A stretch of DNA of 64,000 nt, from positions 2,250,834-2,314,833 of the forward strand of contig RPFO01000213.1 in the NCBI GenBank assembly GCA_009746045.1, read 5' to 3'. The position numbers and the translations under genes were made by a program. The notes under the pieces were generated by a model that was not told the DNA's origin, made no database searches, and worked only from the letters and a program-made list of their open reading frames with translations. This document shows, in pieces, positions 38,788 to 50,654 of this stretch; positions within the stretch are counted from its first letter, which is position 1, and each line of letters begins with the position of its first letter. The DNA is from Mesostigma viride (lineage: Eukaryota > Streptophyta > Mesostigmatophyceae > Mesostigmatales > Mesostigmataceae).

Positions 38788-41700
38788 ATGCACGCGACAA
38801 TGCAAAACCCTGAGCATCGGGTGAACTCCCTGTCGGAGAAACTTCTGCAAGGCTGGACGATGCTCGCAGAATGTTGTCCGCGCGAAGATTGCAGGGTAAG
38901 AGGGCGCGGATCATGTTCTATAGTCATGACGACAAGTTTATGGATAAACCTCGACAGGAGCTTCTGTTGCTAATATATATGATAGTCTCTGGCCATCAGG
39001 ATTTGATGCAGTCTGTTATGCTTGTGTTGAAAAAAGCTGTGATATTCCCTTTGCTTCTCCTTGATACAAACGGTGCAACCAGATGCCACTTGTCAGGAGC
39101 CGCGACAAGAAGGTCAGGTACTGCGTCAACTGTGAGGAAGAAGTCTTTCGAGGGGATAACCTGTTCGTTGTCGATCTGGACGCAAGCCGCCCAGGGGGCT
39201 CCCAGGTAAGCTTTATTGCCCCTGTTTCCGCCTTCTCAACTGTAACCCGTAGCGACCATACCCTTGCAAAGTAGCAATCATCCCGGAAGCGTTCTAAGCA
39301 GCGCTGCCGCAACTGCGAATGCCAGGGATGCCCGAATCCAGCCAAGAGCATGGTCCTCGGTGTTGTGCTGCCCACGCCACCTACCATTTCCTGACCAACC
39401 AGGCTCCTGTGAGCCGCTTCAATCCCTGCCTTAGTGCCATCACATACAGTTCCTCATAGTCTGCATACTGGTCTGCACATGGCCCCTGTGGTTGGGGGCG
39501 GATGGCCCACCCACGGTCGGCCACTCACTACCAGAGAAGGAACTTGCTGGGTGGGCTGTCATGTTGCTTGTTTTGTGGGCTGTAATATCCTCGTCCATGC
39601 ATACCAGCTTGGCATGTACCCACATGCCATGCTCTTCTTTATTAGAGGTGCTCCGTGCTAGCCGATTTTGAAGAAAACGTGCGGTTTGTTCTAAAAACAT
39701 GCAATACTCGGTGCCATGTTCGCCCATGAAGAGTAGATAAAGACAACACCATTCTGATGTTATTTGTGGTAAATTGTAGGAGTGGCTGGCACAAAAACGC
39801 AGGATCAAGTTATATAAATAACAGGCGGACTAGCATCCGCAAATTACATGTGCACGCCCGTGCCATCTTACCACACAGCCCAGCACCTTTTCAAGATGCA
39901 CTGATGCTCATCTGCCAACCTTTTTTATCCTGGAAAAACGCACGCCCTCCCTGGGCCTTTTCCATGTGCTGCCGGTTCTCTCTTTGCCAGCAGCTTGATG
40001 CCGTCAATGGACACGGTCTTGCGGGCGAGGCGTCGATGCGTCGAGGGGGGGCGTCTAAGAAATACGGTGACGAGGAGGGTGGGAGTGATGATGAGGGAGG
40101 GGGGTTGCCCATGGAGGAACCTCCGACAGCGCAACAGCTGGCGGATGCCATGGCACGCGACATGGCGCAGTACGGCACTGGGGAAGCGGCGCCGCGCGAT
40201 GATGGGCAATTGGCCAGAGAGGCGCCAGGGGCCACGGTGCCCCTGGGCGCGGTTGCCAGGGATGTCCCCATGGCGGTGGCGGACGCCGGCGGCAACGGTG
40301 AGCATGCGGCTGGTTATTCTGGCTATGTAACGGACTGTCGCACACCTCTGTCCTGTGGAGGAGGCTACTGGTGGCGGTGAGCGCAGGGAAACCCAGAGAT
40401 CACCTGTAAGCATGTCCTTCAAACCATGCCTTTCTTTTGTGGGAGAGATTGTTGCTGGCAGCGGTAACGGCGAGCGCAGGGAAACCCAGAGATCGCCTGT
40501 AAGCATGTCCTTCAGGCCATGCCTTTCTTTTGTGGGAGAGATTGTTGCTGGCGGCGGTAACGGCGAGCGCAGGGAAACCCGTGGTCATGAATGGCACGCA
40601 CAAGGGGGGTTACCTGTTATTCTATCGCCCGTAGGCGTACCACCTGTAGGGTTGTTATTCTATCACCCGTTTGCTTGGACGGTGAGCACTCGTCTGGTTA
40701 CGTAGCCAGCACATACGTACCTGTCACACAGCGGGTTACCCTATTGCTTTGTCACCTGTAGGTTGCGTAGCGGGACGTACGGGTGGCCTTGCTTCAGATC
40801 ATCACGGGGTGGGTTGCGTTATCCCTTCTCCCTTCTCCCTTCTCCCTGGGAACGTTGGTAATCTAACGCCAATAAGCCATTCTTTTTCTGTTTTGATTGT
40901 TTGGGCACCACGGAGCGATGCCAGGCTTCGTGGCACAGACCGGTGGCATAGATGCATTAGGGTAGGCCTCCTGTGGCTAGCCAAGGGTTCGCCGATCCGT
41001 TGTGGTTGTCTCGGTCACCTAGCCATTTGCGATCGTGGCACTGCTTGTCTCCGTCAGCTCTCGTGCTTTGTCACATCACGCTGCTCTCAACTGTCACATC
41101 ACCTTCCACCCGTCACCCTGTTTGGCTCCGGGACCCTGCAGACACAGCGGACGCAGAGCGTAAGGCGTGGGAGGCGCGGCTGGCCGAGAAGCGCAAGCGG
41201 TGGGTGTTGCATGCGCACGTGTTTAGGGTTTGATGCAGAGAAGCTCAAGTGGTGGTTGCCACGTGGGCTGCGTGGATGGCTGGGCTCGCCTTAGTGGGTG
41301 TTTGCCAGCTCGTCGATCTGCTCGCCCGTTTGCTCTAGTGGGCGCTTACTCCCTTGCTCCTGGTGTCGGGTGCTGGTGGTTAGTGGGCTCGGTGTCTGCG
41401 CCACTTCTTGTCATGCAACACTGCACATGCTGAAATCTAGGCCCCCTTCATAATCTTTAGGCCTCCTTCATGTAATTTCCGCCTCCCTCATGCAATCTAG
41501 GCCTCCTTCATGCAATTGCTGCTCATGTAATTCGTTTGCTTCCTGTGCGAACTGGTGCATCTTCAGCACCTGTATTTGCTCAACTGTTCACCACGTCCTC
41601 CGGAGCAGCATTTTTTTTGCTGTCTCTCTGGCAAGATATCTGGAAGACCACATTTGGACCGTTAGACCAGGCGACGAGGGGAGAAGTCGAGTCGTTTTTT

Positions 41701-44700
41701 CACTTGGGACTTCTCCCCCTCATCATCGGACATGTCATCATGCCAAGATAAGACAGATTTTGGCACTAGCAGACTGTGACGAGGCACGTTAGGCAGTCAG
41801 CCAAAAATCGTCCCTTACTTTCCCAGACAGTGCCTGCTTTGCGGAGATTCCTGGCATTTTTTCTGTGTATTTTCAATAGCGTATGCGCTTCTTGTACGAC
41901 ATGGGGAGCTTTCTGCGATAGCCGGCCAAGTCTGCAATAGCAGGCCAATTGAGTGATAGCAGGGCAATTAAGCGATAGCAGGCCAATCAAGCATAGCAGG
42001 CCAACGAAGCTTCAACTGGTCAAGCTATCTGTGCTTGACGAATGCTGTCAGTTAGACGGCCGTTCGGAGCCTGCAAGCTAGTCTGGCCGTGTGGGCCGGC
42101 AGCCGCGTGACTTAACTTCTGCTGTTTATTGTGAATCCCTCAGGCGCCCGCTACTGGGGCCTGGCCATCGGTTGTTTTACGTGGGGATATTTTGAGCCTC
42201 TTAGGTGTCTTGAAATCTGTAAGAGGTTTCCAGACTCCACGCAGATTGTATAGATAGCAGATAGCTTTCCGTGCTTTTGTGCGATGGGATATACACGCTC
42301 AAAGGGCCGAGTAGGGGCTTTCCTTCCCAGGCTACGGACTGAGAACCGTTTTTATACCATTCATTACGGTAAGTAGTAATGCGTTCAGTACTTATAACTA
42401 CCGTGATACTGCTGAGGTGCAGTGAATATACTCATGGTATATACGATCCGTTCAAACGTACACATGACGCCGCGTGCGCAGCAAGTTCAGTTACACTGTA
42501 CTTGGGTAGTGCCTGTTTGTGTGGCAGTAACCAACCGTTCCAGCCTGCCTCGAGCCGTGTCCTTTTCGGCGGAGGGGTAAGCCATTCTGGGCTGCCGTGC
42601 CAGCACAGCTCAGCTGCGCGTGCTGCACACACATCCTTCACGCATGCTGCACAAATACAATGCGGGAGGTAGTTTCTCAGCACACAGTAAGCACTAAGTG
42701 GCAAAAAACGATTCACAATGGGTGGCCTGGGCATACCCGGCCCTTGGCGGCCGGCCGGCCTGCCAGCATGGGAAGCTTCCCACAGAATCTACCGGCTGTC
42801 TGAAAGAGCATTCTCGTGCCCAACTCATCACACCAATGTTGCTGAAACGCCACCATGCCACGAATGTGGCTTGTAATACCAGCAAAGTGCACAATTGGGT
42901 GGCAGGGCCAGGGGTCGGCGCCTGTCGGATTCCCTATCATCAGCGGAAGTAGCACATCTGCCAACATGGCTGGACTACATGGCTGGCTCCATGCAGCAAC
43001 CCAACTTTGTGGTCCGCCTAGGGAGCAGTCAGCGGGCGGACTGTGTAGACTGTGTAGACTGTGTAGACTGTGTAGACTGTGTAGACTGTGTAGACTGTGT
43101 AGACTGTGTAGACTGTGTAGACTGTGTAGACTGTGTAGACTGTGTAGACTGTGTAGACTGTGTAGACTGTGTAGACTGTGTAGACTGTGTAGACTGTGTA
43201 GACTGTGTAGACTGTGTAGACTGTGTAGACTGTGTAGACTGTGTAGACTGTGTAGACTGTGTAGACTGGGTAGACTGTGTAGATCGTGCGTGCGGCAACC
43301 GATGCGAATAATAAAGATACAACCAGCACAGCCTGATGATGGTTACGCCAAGTCAGCGCGTTGCCCGGGCCTTGCGCTAGGGAACCGCAGACCACTCCGC
43401 TGGCTCCCTCACTTGCCTTGCCACGGGGAGCTGGCATGGGGTGGTATGTGGCGGGGCTGTGCGTGCGTGTGTGCAGGGTAGAGGGTAGTCCCTGCCATGC
43501 GTTGGAAAGAAAGACAGCTCGGTGTGTCGGATATCCTCCCGGATTCGATTAGGGCGTGCCTGGTATGTTTCGCGCGGCAGCGTGTCTAGGCAGCGCCAGT
43601 GGCTTAAGTAGACATGCTGCCAGCCCGTACTAGCCGCTCAAGTAGCCGCGGTGTGTGTGGTAAGCGCTGGAGCATGCTCTCAGTTGCAGTTTTCCTGGGG
43701 GGGGGAGCCTTTTGTTAGCTTCCCGGCCTTTCGCTATGGGGGATCCTGCCCTGTCTGCCCTCTCTGCCCTCTCTGCCCTCTCTGCTCTCTCTGCCCTCTC
43801 TGCCCTCTCTGCCCTCTCTGCCCTCTCTGCCCTCTCTGCCCTCTCTGCCCTCTCTGCCCTCTCTGCCCTCTCTGCCCTCTCTGCCCTCTCTGCCCTCTCT
43901 GCCCTCTCTGCCCTCTCTGCCCTCTCTGCCCTCTCTGCCCTCTCTACCCTCTCTAGCCTCTCTGCCCTCTCTGCCCTCTCTGCCCTCTCTGCCCTCTCTG
44001 CCCTCTCTAGCCTCTCTGCCCTCTCTGCCCTCTCCGCCCTCTCTGCCCTCTCTGCCCTCTCTGCCCTCTCTGCCCTCTCTGCCCTCTCTGCTCTATTATG
44101 AGCCCTCTGTGGTCGTGGCATGTTCTCGTTGGGATGTCGAGGGGACGCTATGGTTAGAAAATGTGTTGGTGGGGCGCTTTACACTTGGACAAAGAGAGGC
44201 GGGGGCGCAAAAGAAGGCAGCAGAGCCTCTGAAGGCTGTATGGTCAGATATCATACTGCTGATGTTTTTCTAATTTTAGGTTCTTGTTGTTCTGCCCCAG
44301 GTTAGAAAGTAATTGGTTTTGCTCGCACTTGCCCGCCTGGTGGCGTAGCGGAGGCCAGGCATGAGCATGGGCAACTGCGTGCTCCCACTTACCTAGCCAC
44401 GGAGATATGCCCTCGTGTTTTGCGGCCTCATGGTAGCTGTGGGTGCAGGGATGGGTGTGCATGCCAGCCAGCAGGTCCTGACAAACAGGAAATAGCGTTG
44501 CCTAGGGAGATGGATGTGTCGCGGCTAACGTCATGTTCCCTGGGAGATTGATCCTCGAGTGCCCTCGTGCATGCGTGACGTGTCCGCCCACGTTCGGGCG
44601 ACTGTTTCCGGACTTGTTACACAATTCGCCAAGCTCGCCTGGGTGGTTCCCGCGCTCTCTGGCAGCTTGTCCTTTTGAACTGCTCCGGACCGTTGCTCAA

Positions 44701-47700
44701 GGCAATCTTTTTTGGTTTCTAGTTTCCGCTTTTGTTTCCTTTTTTGGTGGTTATTTCGTTTCGTTGCCTGCAGTGGTGGCAGCCTGGGTGGTATGCTGAT
44801 TGGCATTCACACAGCCGCATGGTTGGTAGTATTAATCACATTTCACTTATTTTGTATCATGACGTATTCTTTAAACATGTGCTGGGATTGGTGCCTCTCT
44901 GCTGGGCCCTGCCACCTGGCCCCCCCCCTGTCAGGTCGGACGCGGTGAGTGCAGGCATTGCAGAGAAGCTGCTGCAAGGGTGGTGCCTTCTCAACGAGTG
45001 CTGCCCGATGGAGGCGTGCCTGGTGAGGGGGTGAGGGAGGAAGGATGGGGTGGAATTCAGGCGAACCTGGTGAGGGGGCGAGGAAGGAAGGATGGGGAGG
45101 ATGGAGGCGTGCCTGGTGAGGGGGTGAGGGTGGAAGGATGTGGTGGATGGAGGCGTGCCTGGTGAGGGGGCCAGGAAGGAGTAATATCAAGCCCTGGGTT
45201 TGGATGGGCGAGCTGTGGTGGTCAGAGGTGTGACTACTGAGGGAGCACCCAGGGTGGCGTGGGCATGGGATGGTCGGCATGGCATATGGTGGGCATGGTG
45301 GGGTGGGCATGCCACCTCGTGCACTCAACCATTCAATTCATCGTTGTAGCAGAGGACGGGTTCAAGAAGCGTCTTCACAAGCATATTGTTTCAGCACTTG
45401 AGTGGCACTTCGTAAGGTTTGGTTTCGAAAGAACGATGAGGCCGGACTGACACAAATTGTGGGCTGCGCACTTTGTGGGCTAAGCACTTTTCCCCAATAT
45501 TTTTGGCTGCTGCTGCTGCTTAGAACCTTTCTTATTGGGCTGGTAAAGAAGTATCTTACGCTGGCATTGCATGGACGAAATGAATCTAGCGTGTGCTAAT
45601 TGAGCATGTGCTAGCCTTACGCTTCATCCCTGTGGCCCCTGGTGGCATGTGTGTCGACCTCCCTGCCATGCAGGCCCCGCTGGTGCGCAACAAGTCTGGC
45701 AAGCGCTTCTGTGTGGGCTGCAGGTGAGTGCGGGCCTCTCATAGTGGCAATAAATGGGGTGGGGGTTTGGTGGGGGGATCGAAGGTGGAGTTGGAAGGGG
45801 GGGGGGGGGGGGGGGGGGGCAGACAGAGGGGTGAGTGTTTGAACATCTGCATGAGGATCGTGCCGAGGTTTATGAGTCGATGTATATGCATGTCAGGTCC
45901 AAGAAGGGCATGTTGCATTGTTTGGGGCTAGAAGGTTGTCCATGCAGGGAATTTATGGTTTAGGGTATACATCTGGTTCTGAGCCTGAGTGGCCGCGCAA
46001 TGTTGTTACATGTGGGCCGTCCTGGATAGAGGGACACCGTAGTCGGCGGCCTGAGCGACGACAGGAGGGGGACCAATGAGAGAGAGAGGGGACCTTGCGG
46101 TTCAGAGGACAGTGGGGAATGTGCAGTGGCGGCGATGCCAGGGTTCGACAGTCATACAGGCAGGCACAGTTGGGGTCGTGATTAGGGCAGCGGGTCAGGA
46201 ATGATATGATGAAGACCCGCGTCCCTAGTCACGATATGTCACATCTTGATACTGTGGCATTGTAGCTGGCGGGGTGAAACAATCTCACGAGCTGTGTTCC
46301 GGGCGACAAAGTGGAAGCGGGATGCGCATCCTGCAGTTTCACGCACGGCTTGGTCACTAGAGCCATCGGTCTCCTCTACGTCTAGTCACACATCTACTCC
46401 CACGGGAGGCAGGGATGCATTCTTTTGAAATTGGTCATTCGATCTTGTCATGTTGGCGGAGATATCGCTAGGTCTTGAGGTGTGCGCCTGCTGCTTTTGA
46501 AAGGCCCTCGATCATCAACATCTCTCTGCCATTTTCTGCCGCACCCCACCCGGAACTTCCCGTCGCCAAGCAATGCCGAGTATTCTCTCGCCAAGCAATG
46601 CCATTTTTTCCCTCGCCAAGAGCAACCCGAGCCCATGTCCCGCATGGCCGATGCACCCGATTGGGATCGGCCCACAGCCAGATGGCTGAACGTGACTCTC
46701 ATGTTGTATGTGGATTACCATGCTTCATTCATATACTCCCAACGGAGTTATGTTCCTAATTAATTAATGCTTCACTCATCCGATCAGTTGCCGCCCTTCT
46801 TGGCAGCCGCCCGGTGGAAGACCAAATAATGAACGCGGTAGAGACGGTGACAGAGTCCACCGCTCGCCCGGGAAGACAGTGTGCGGTCTACACAATTGTT
46901 ATCTACCAATTTGGCCATGTACTCCCCTGCGGAGATCGTTAAGCACGGCGGCAAGCGGTTGTTTCGATCAGCATGTCTGACCAACTGCCGTGCTTCATCT
47001 GATAAACTGCCACGCTTCGTCTCTTGCAGCTTGTGGGTAAAGTCAGAGAACGAGTCCCGCAGCGAGGCACCGCCTGACCGATTGCAAGCGCAGCCGAACG
47101 TTGTGCAGCCGCAGCCGCAGCCGCAGCCAGGCCAAGGCCCCACCCCAGAGCCTGCCGGACTCAAGCCCGTGACGGATGCTATGCGGCCCAGTTCAGCACA
47201 AACACCAACCAGACCGGTGGTGGGTCTCATGCCTCCACCTGAGAGGGGAGCGCATGTCGCCGCGGCATCGCCTGGCGAATGGTTGTTGCCGCCAGACGCG
47301 GCCCATCGACCGGTCAACTGGGCCAACCCGCCGCCAGGTGGCAGCACACAGCAGCAAGGACAGGTGACGCGACAATTCCCGGGTGAGGCTGCTGCGGTTA
47401 CCCCCGAGAGAAACTGGCTACCGCAACCGTCACGCCTCCCGCAGACACCGCCCCTCCTGGGGACATCTGCCATATGGCAGACCAACGTGGCTCCACAAGG
47501 AGGAACAGGAACGGTCGCTCCTCCATCGGCAAGCTCCATCGGTCAGGAGGCAGGCACAAGACGCGACGCGGGCCCAGGGCGGGGGCTTTTCGAGGAGGCA
47601 AGCCAGGGGGCTGGTTCCGTGCTGCCCAGGGACCCTGAGCAGGTGCTGGCGAGCTGCCGCGCGGCGGTCCTCCGCAAGATGGAGGTGGGTTGTTGGAAGG

Positions 47701-50654
47701 AGTTGGATGGTGGGAGGTTGTGCAGGTGTGGAGGTGTGGGGATGTGGAGGTGTGGAGGTGGATGGTGCGTGGGTGTGGTGGCCCGCTGGCGCTTGTTCTT
47801 GGGTGGCTGCGGTGACGGTGGTTATACACCAGCCACCTACCCACCATCAAGGTTTGCAGATCGCTTCCGCGTGCTCACGTATGCACCGCACATATACCAC
47901 ATTTGCCAGGCGTGGGTGTAGTAAGCAAGCAAGGGAATGAAGGGATGCATATGCGCTTGCGCACGGGGCTTTGGTGCCTCGTGAGACAACCAGCATAGCA
48001 TGCTCGCGCTTTCCACCCAGTGAGACAACCAGTTGAGTCAAGAGTGCTACTAGGATTGCAGTGCGCGCGTGCCGTGCGTCAATCAGGCTGATGACCTGAT
48101 GTGCTTGTCCATCGGCATGACATGAGCCTCAAAGTGGTTGTACGAGAAGCAGGTTGTCGTGGACTCGTATATATCCTTTGTGTGCATGCGTGTGTCGGAA
48201 ATAGGTAGCCAAAGTTAGCTGCTAGCATAATGACATCAACTTATGTCCCTGACAGGATACAAACCAGTACAGTCGTTCACGACTTTAAGTTGGGCTTGCT
48301 TAAGTTGGGTCGCAGTTGGCTGCATGGCGAACCCAACTTAAGGCTGACGGCTGTACTAGCAAAAACCCAACTTCAGGCGTGAATGGGCTTCTATCGCGGT
48401 GTGCACTGTTTTTGGCTGCTGCGACTTAAGGGTGGACGCCAGCCCGCGCCACCCAACACGTCAGTTAAAGCCTAGAATTCACTGCGGATCTTGGTCCCTG
48501 CCAGTGTCCATCAACGGGCTCAAGGCAGCGACCTGCCGTTTAGTGGCCACCCGGCCACTGCAATATGGCTGTGGTCAGCCTTTTGAATGGCTATGGCCTT
48601 CTTGTCGTACTGATGAGGGTTGCTGCGCGCTCTGACCGACATGGCGACATATTCACCGAGATCAGCAACGTTGTTGGCATTCACGTGCAAACCGTTCACC
48701 GTTATTAGACCTGTCTGTCGTGGTGATAGTGGCCATGGACGGGATTATTGTTTGCGTCGATGCTAGGAAGTCGAGGCTAGAGGGTAAATAGCCGCTGCGC
48801 CTCTTCAGTTCCCGACTCTTCGTGTGGCTCTTACCGCCAAATGACAATTACTCATAGAACGCGTATGCCCTAGGTAGCGCACCAAGTTTGGTAGGCAGTT
48901 TTGGCTAGCACGGTGGGGACGTGCTTCAGCTGCCTACAACCGGTTTGATGACTTGCATCCAAGTTTCGGCCCGAAATACGACCTTGGGGTGAATTCTTTA
49001 GTGCAGTTCGATCGGCCTTGACGAGAGCTAGTAAAAGACACCCTAAAGTCCATCAGCGGGGCAGGGGCTCGCAAGTTATGGTAACTTAACGCGTTAAGTT
49101 GGGTTCACGCCTTAAGTTGGGTTGACCCCAAGAAACCCTCGAACCCAACTTAAGGCGTGAATGACTGTACACTATGCACTACTATACACTACTATACACT
49201 ACTATACACTATAGTGTACATGTCCAGCAAGATTCAACCTACTGTGTGAAAGTATTTGTTTAGGGTACATCAAGGGTACATGGCCCAGGAATAAGAGCCG
49301 GACCCCATGCACAGGCTGTTTCCTGGCCATATACTCATGCCCGGCCGGTTATATAGCTTTGACATGGCTCTGTATATAGGTTTATAGCTGGGCGTTTGCT
49401 TTGGTTTGAGTGATTTCACTCTGCTGTAAGTAATTATATTTTTAACATATATATAGTAGTATACTACTATACATATATCGGTTATATATATACATGCCCT
49501 GCGCTGGCTGTCTCCTTGATATATACATGCCCAGCCGGATGGGCGGCTGCCGTCTGACCCGCGCCGCCCGGCTGGCCCTGGCGGCGTTTTTGGGCTCTGT
49601 TGCTCAGTAGTGGGCAGAAAGCTGCCGGCTCCTTCCCCTCTTGGCTACGGCGGCGCCTGCCGTCTTGGACCCCACTAGCCCCTACCCTTTCATCTTTGCC
49701 ACCCATGATGCCTATGCTAAGATCCAGAAGGCTTGCACTACCGTCAGCACCGCTCAGGCCGCCCAACGCCGCCTCCCTCGGTCGCCATCGTCCTATCCCC
49801 CGCAGCATACCCTGCCCGCGTCATCGATAAACACCAGAAAGCCTACGTGGGTATTCGGCACACGGCGGATTGGATGGCTCTTTTTGATGACCTCCACGCC
49901 CAGGGTCGCGTGTGGCTGTTCTCACTCTCGTTGCGAAGTGTGGGCTCGGCGTACCTCCGCGCTCTCCCTTCGTTTCCCGTATGTGTATATATATTCCCGG
50001 AGTAATTATATATTTAATATATATTCCCTGACCGCCGGCTTCTTTAAGGAGTGCTGCCGGCTCCGGGAGGACCGCCTGGACCTGGAGGGCCAGCGGGCCC
50101 CTTGGTCAGCGCGGACCTGGACATCGTATTGGCGCCAACGCCTTTCGGTAGCGATTACCCGGGCTATGGCTGACATCTTGCTCCGCCGCACACGAGCTGA
50201 CTTTGCGGCGCAGCACGGTTATTAGGCTGTTTTACTTCATTCCGCGGTGTGGATCGAGTGTCCCATGCCGGCTGTAGTTGTTTTGTCGTGGTCTCTCTTG
50301 TTAGCGTTGGCTTTGTTTATGTTAACGTGGTGCCTTTACTCTGATGTAAGTATTGATATTTTCAAATATATATTCCCTTCACCCCACCCCCCTGGGTTAG
50401 TAATGCCACCATGCGATGGCAAACAGTCCAAGGCGTGTACTTGCCGTGGTGAGCAAAACGTGGTTCCCCCCTCCCCCGCCCCTCCCCCATCTTCCACCCC
50501 TGCCCGAGGTCCTGATGTACTTGTGCTGCTGCCATGGTCTTCTCTCAACGATTCCGGCCGTGCTTGGCTTCCACAGATGTGCCACGTCATGCTGGATCGG
50601 TCAACCGACGCCACCGAAAGTGCTCAGGTAGCTGCCATGGTGGAACATGCGTGA
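38788..50654 (+). CDS. Protein with two Auto_anti-p27 (SSSCA1/ZNRD2-type) zinc motifs
   Basis: Eight exons: 38788-38895, 39083-39205, 39991-40297, 41142-41199, 44935-45022, 45674-45723, 47030-47684 and 50577-50654. All joins keep phase, giving 488 residues. Each zinc unit has the family pattern of a helix (SEKLLQGWTML; AEKLLQGWCLL), C-P-x3-C, PLVR and C-V-x-C: Cys30/35/50/53 and Cys222/227/241/244. Between the units lies an acidic linker, then an Arg/Glu/Ala helix (AERKAWEARLAEKRK). After the second unit come about 200 Pro/Gln/Gly-rich, probably disordered residues and a C-terminal helix pair (LASCRAAVLRKME; MLDRSTDATESAQVAAMVEH) as in plant homologues I remember. Human ZNRD2 has a single unit and is poorly understood; its exact role here is unknown. 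The start is the first ATG in frame; Met5 is an alternative. Introns 4 and 7 are 3.7 and 2.9 kb and repeat-filled. Confidence 0.85.
40374..40590. repeat. 93-bp tandem repeat, ~2.3 copies
   Basis: CGGYGAGCGCAGGGAAACCC starts at 40374, 40467 and 40560, in intron 3 of the p27-like gene. The two full copies differ at only a few bases. Confidence 0.92.
41917..42005. repeat. ~20-bp tandem repeat GATAGCAGGCCAATTRAGC
   Basis: Four to five imperfect copies in intron 4 of the p27-like gene. Confidence 0.8.
43038..43283. repeat. 9-mer array (TGTGTAGAC)n, ~27 units
   Basis: Nearly perfect; the last units have single changes (TGGGTAGAC, TGTGTAGAT). It lies in intron 4 of the p27-like gene. All frames without stops yield dipeptide-like repeats and are ignored. 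Confidence 0.97.
43748..44094. repeat. 9-mer array (CTCTCTGCC)n, ~38 units
   Basis: Nearly perfect, with sparse CTCTCTAGC, CTCTCTACC and CTCTCCGCC variants. It lies 460 bp from the other 9-mer array in the same intron. Confidence 0.97.
45007..45185 (+). repeat. ~46-bp tandem repeat copying the exon 5/intron 5 border
   Basis: The last 15 bases of exon 5 plus the donor (GATGGAGGCGTGCCTG|GTGA) recur at 45100-45119 and 45146-45165. A diverged version (GGCGAACCTG|GTGA) lies at 45060-45073. The spacing between donors is 47, 46 and 46 bp. The first donor (45022/45023) keeps the phase to exon 6 and is used in the gene model. Confidence 0.88.
46700..46770 (+). mobile_element. Retroelement 3' end like that at 25.3 kb
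   Basis: ACTCCCAACGGAGTTATGTT followed by CCTAATTAATTAATG. No element body is recognised upstream. It lies in intron 6 of the p27-like gene. Confidence 0.45.
48268..48355. mobile_element. MITE of the CTTAAGTTGGGTT family, copy 2
   Basis: The ends TACAGTCGTTCACGACTTTA and AACTTAAGGCTGACGGCTGTA-like are inverted. An extra CCCAACTTCAGGCGTGAATG follows at 48366. It lies in intron 7 of the p27-like gene. Confidence 0.7.
49083..49218. mobile_element. MITE of the CTTAAGTTGGGTT family, copy 3, with short tandem repeat
   Basis: TTCACGCCTTAAGTTGGGTT and AACCCAACTTAAGGCGTGAA are inverted around an 18-bp loop, and the right end reads TGACTGTA (to 49169). It is followed by four copies of ACTACTATAC to about 49218. 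It lies in intron 7 of the p27-like gene. Confidence 0.7.
49498..50225 (+). other. Coding-like relic and MITE end in intron 7
   Basis: CCTGCGCTGGCTGTCTCCTT (49498-49517) is an end of the MITE seen at 55.3 kb. After it, broken frames at 49641-50225 read like fragments of one protein (PYPFIFATHDAYAKIQKAC; VIDKHQKAYVGIRHTADWMA). I do not recognise the family. The base composition and frame breaks suggest a decayed element or retrocopy. Confidence 0.4.

Noticed and set aside
43630-44121. 163-codon (ERA)n frame and other 9-mer frames
   Set aside because: Repeat units of nine bases keep all frames open; they lie within an intron of the p27-like gene.
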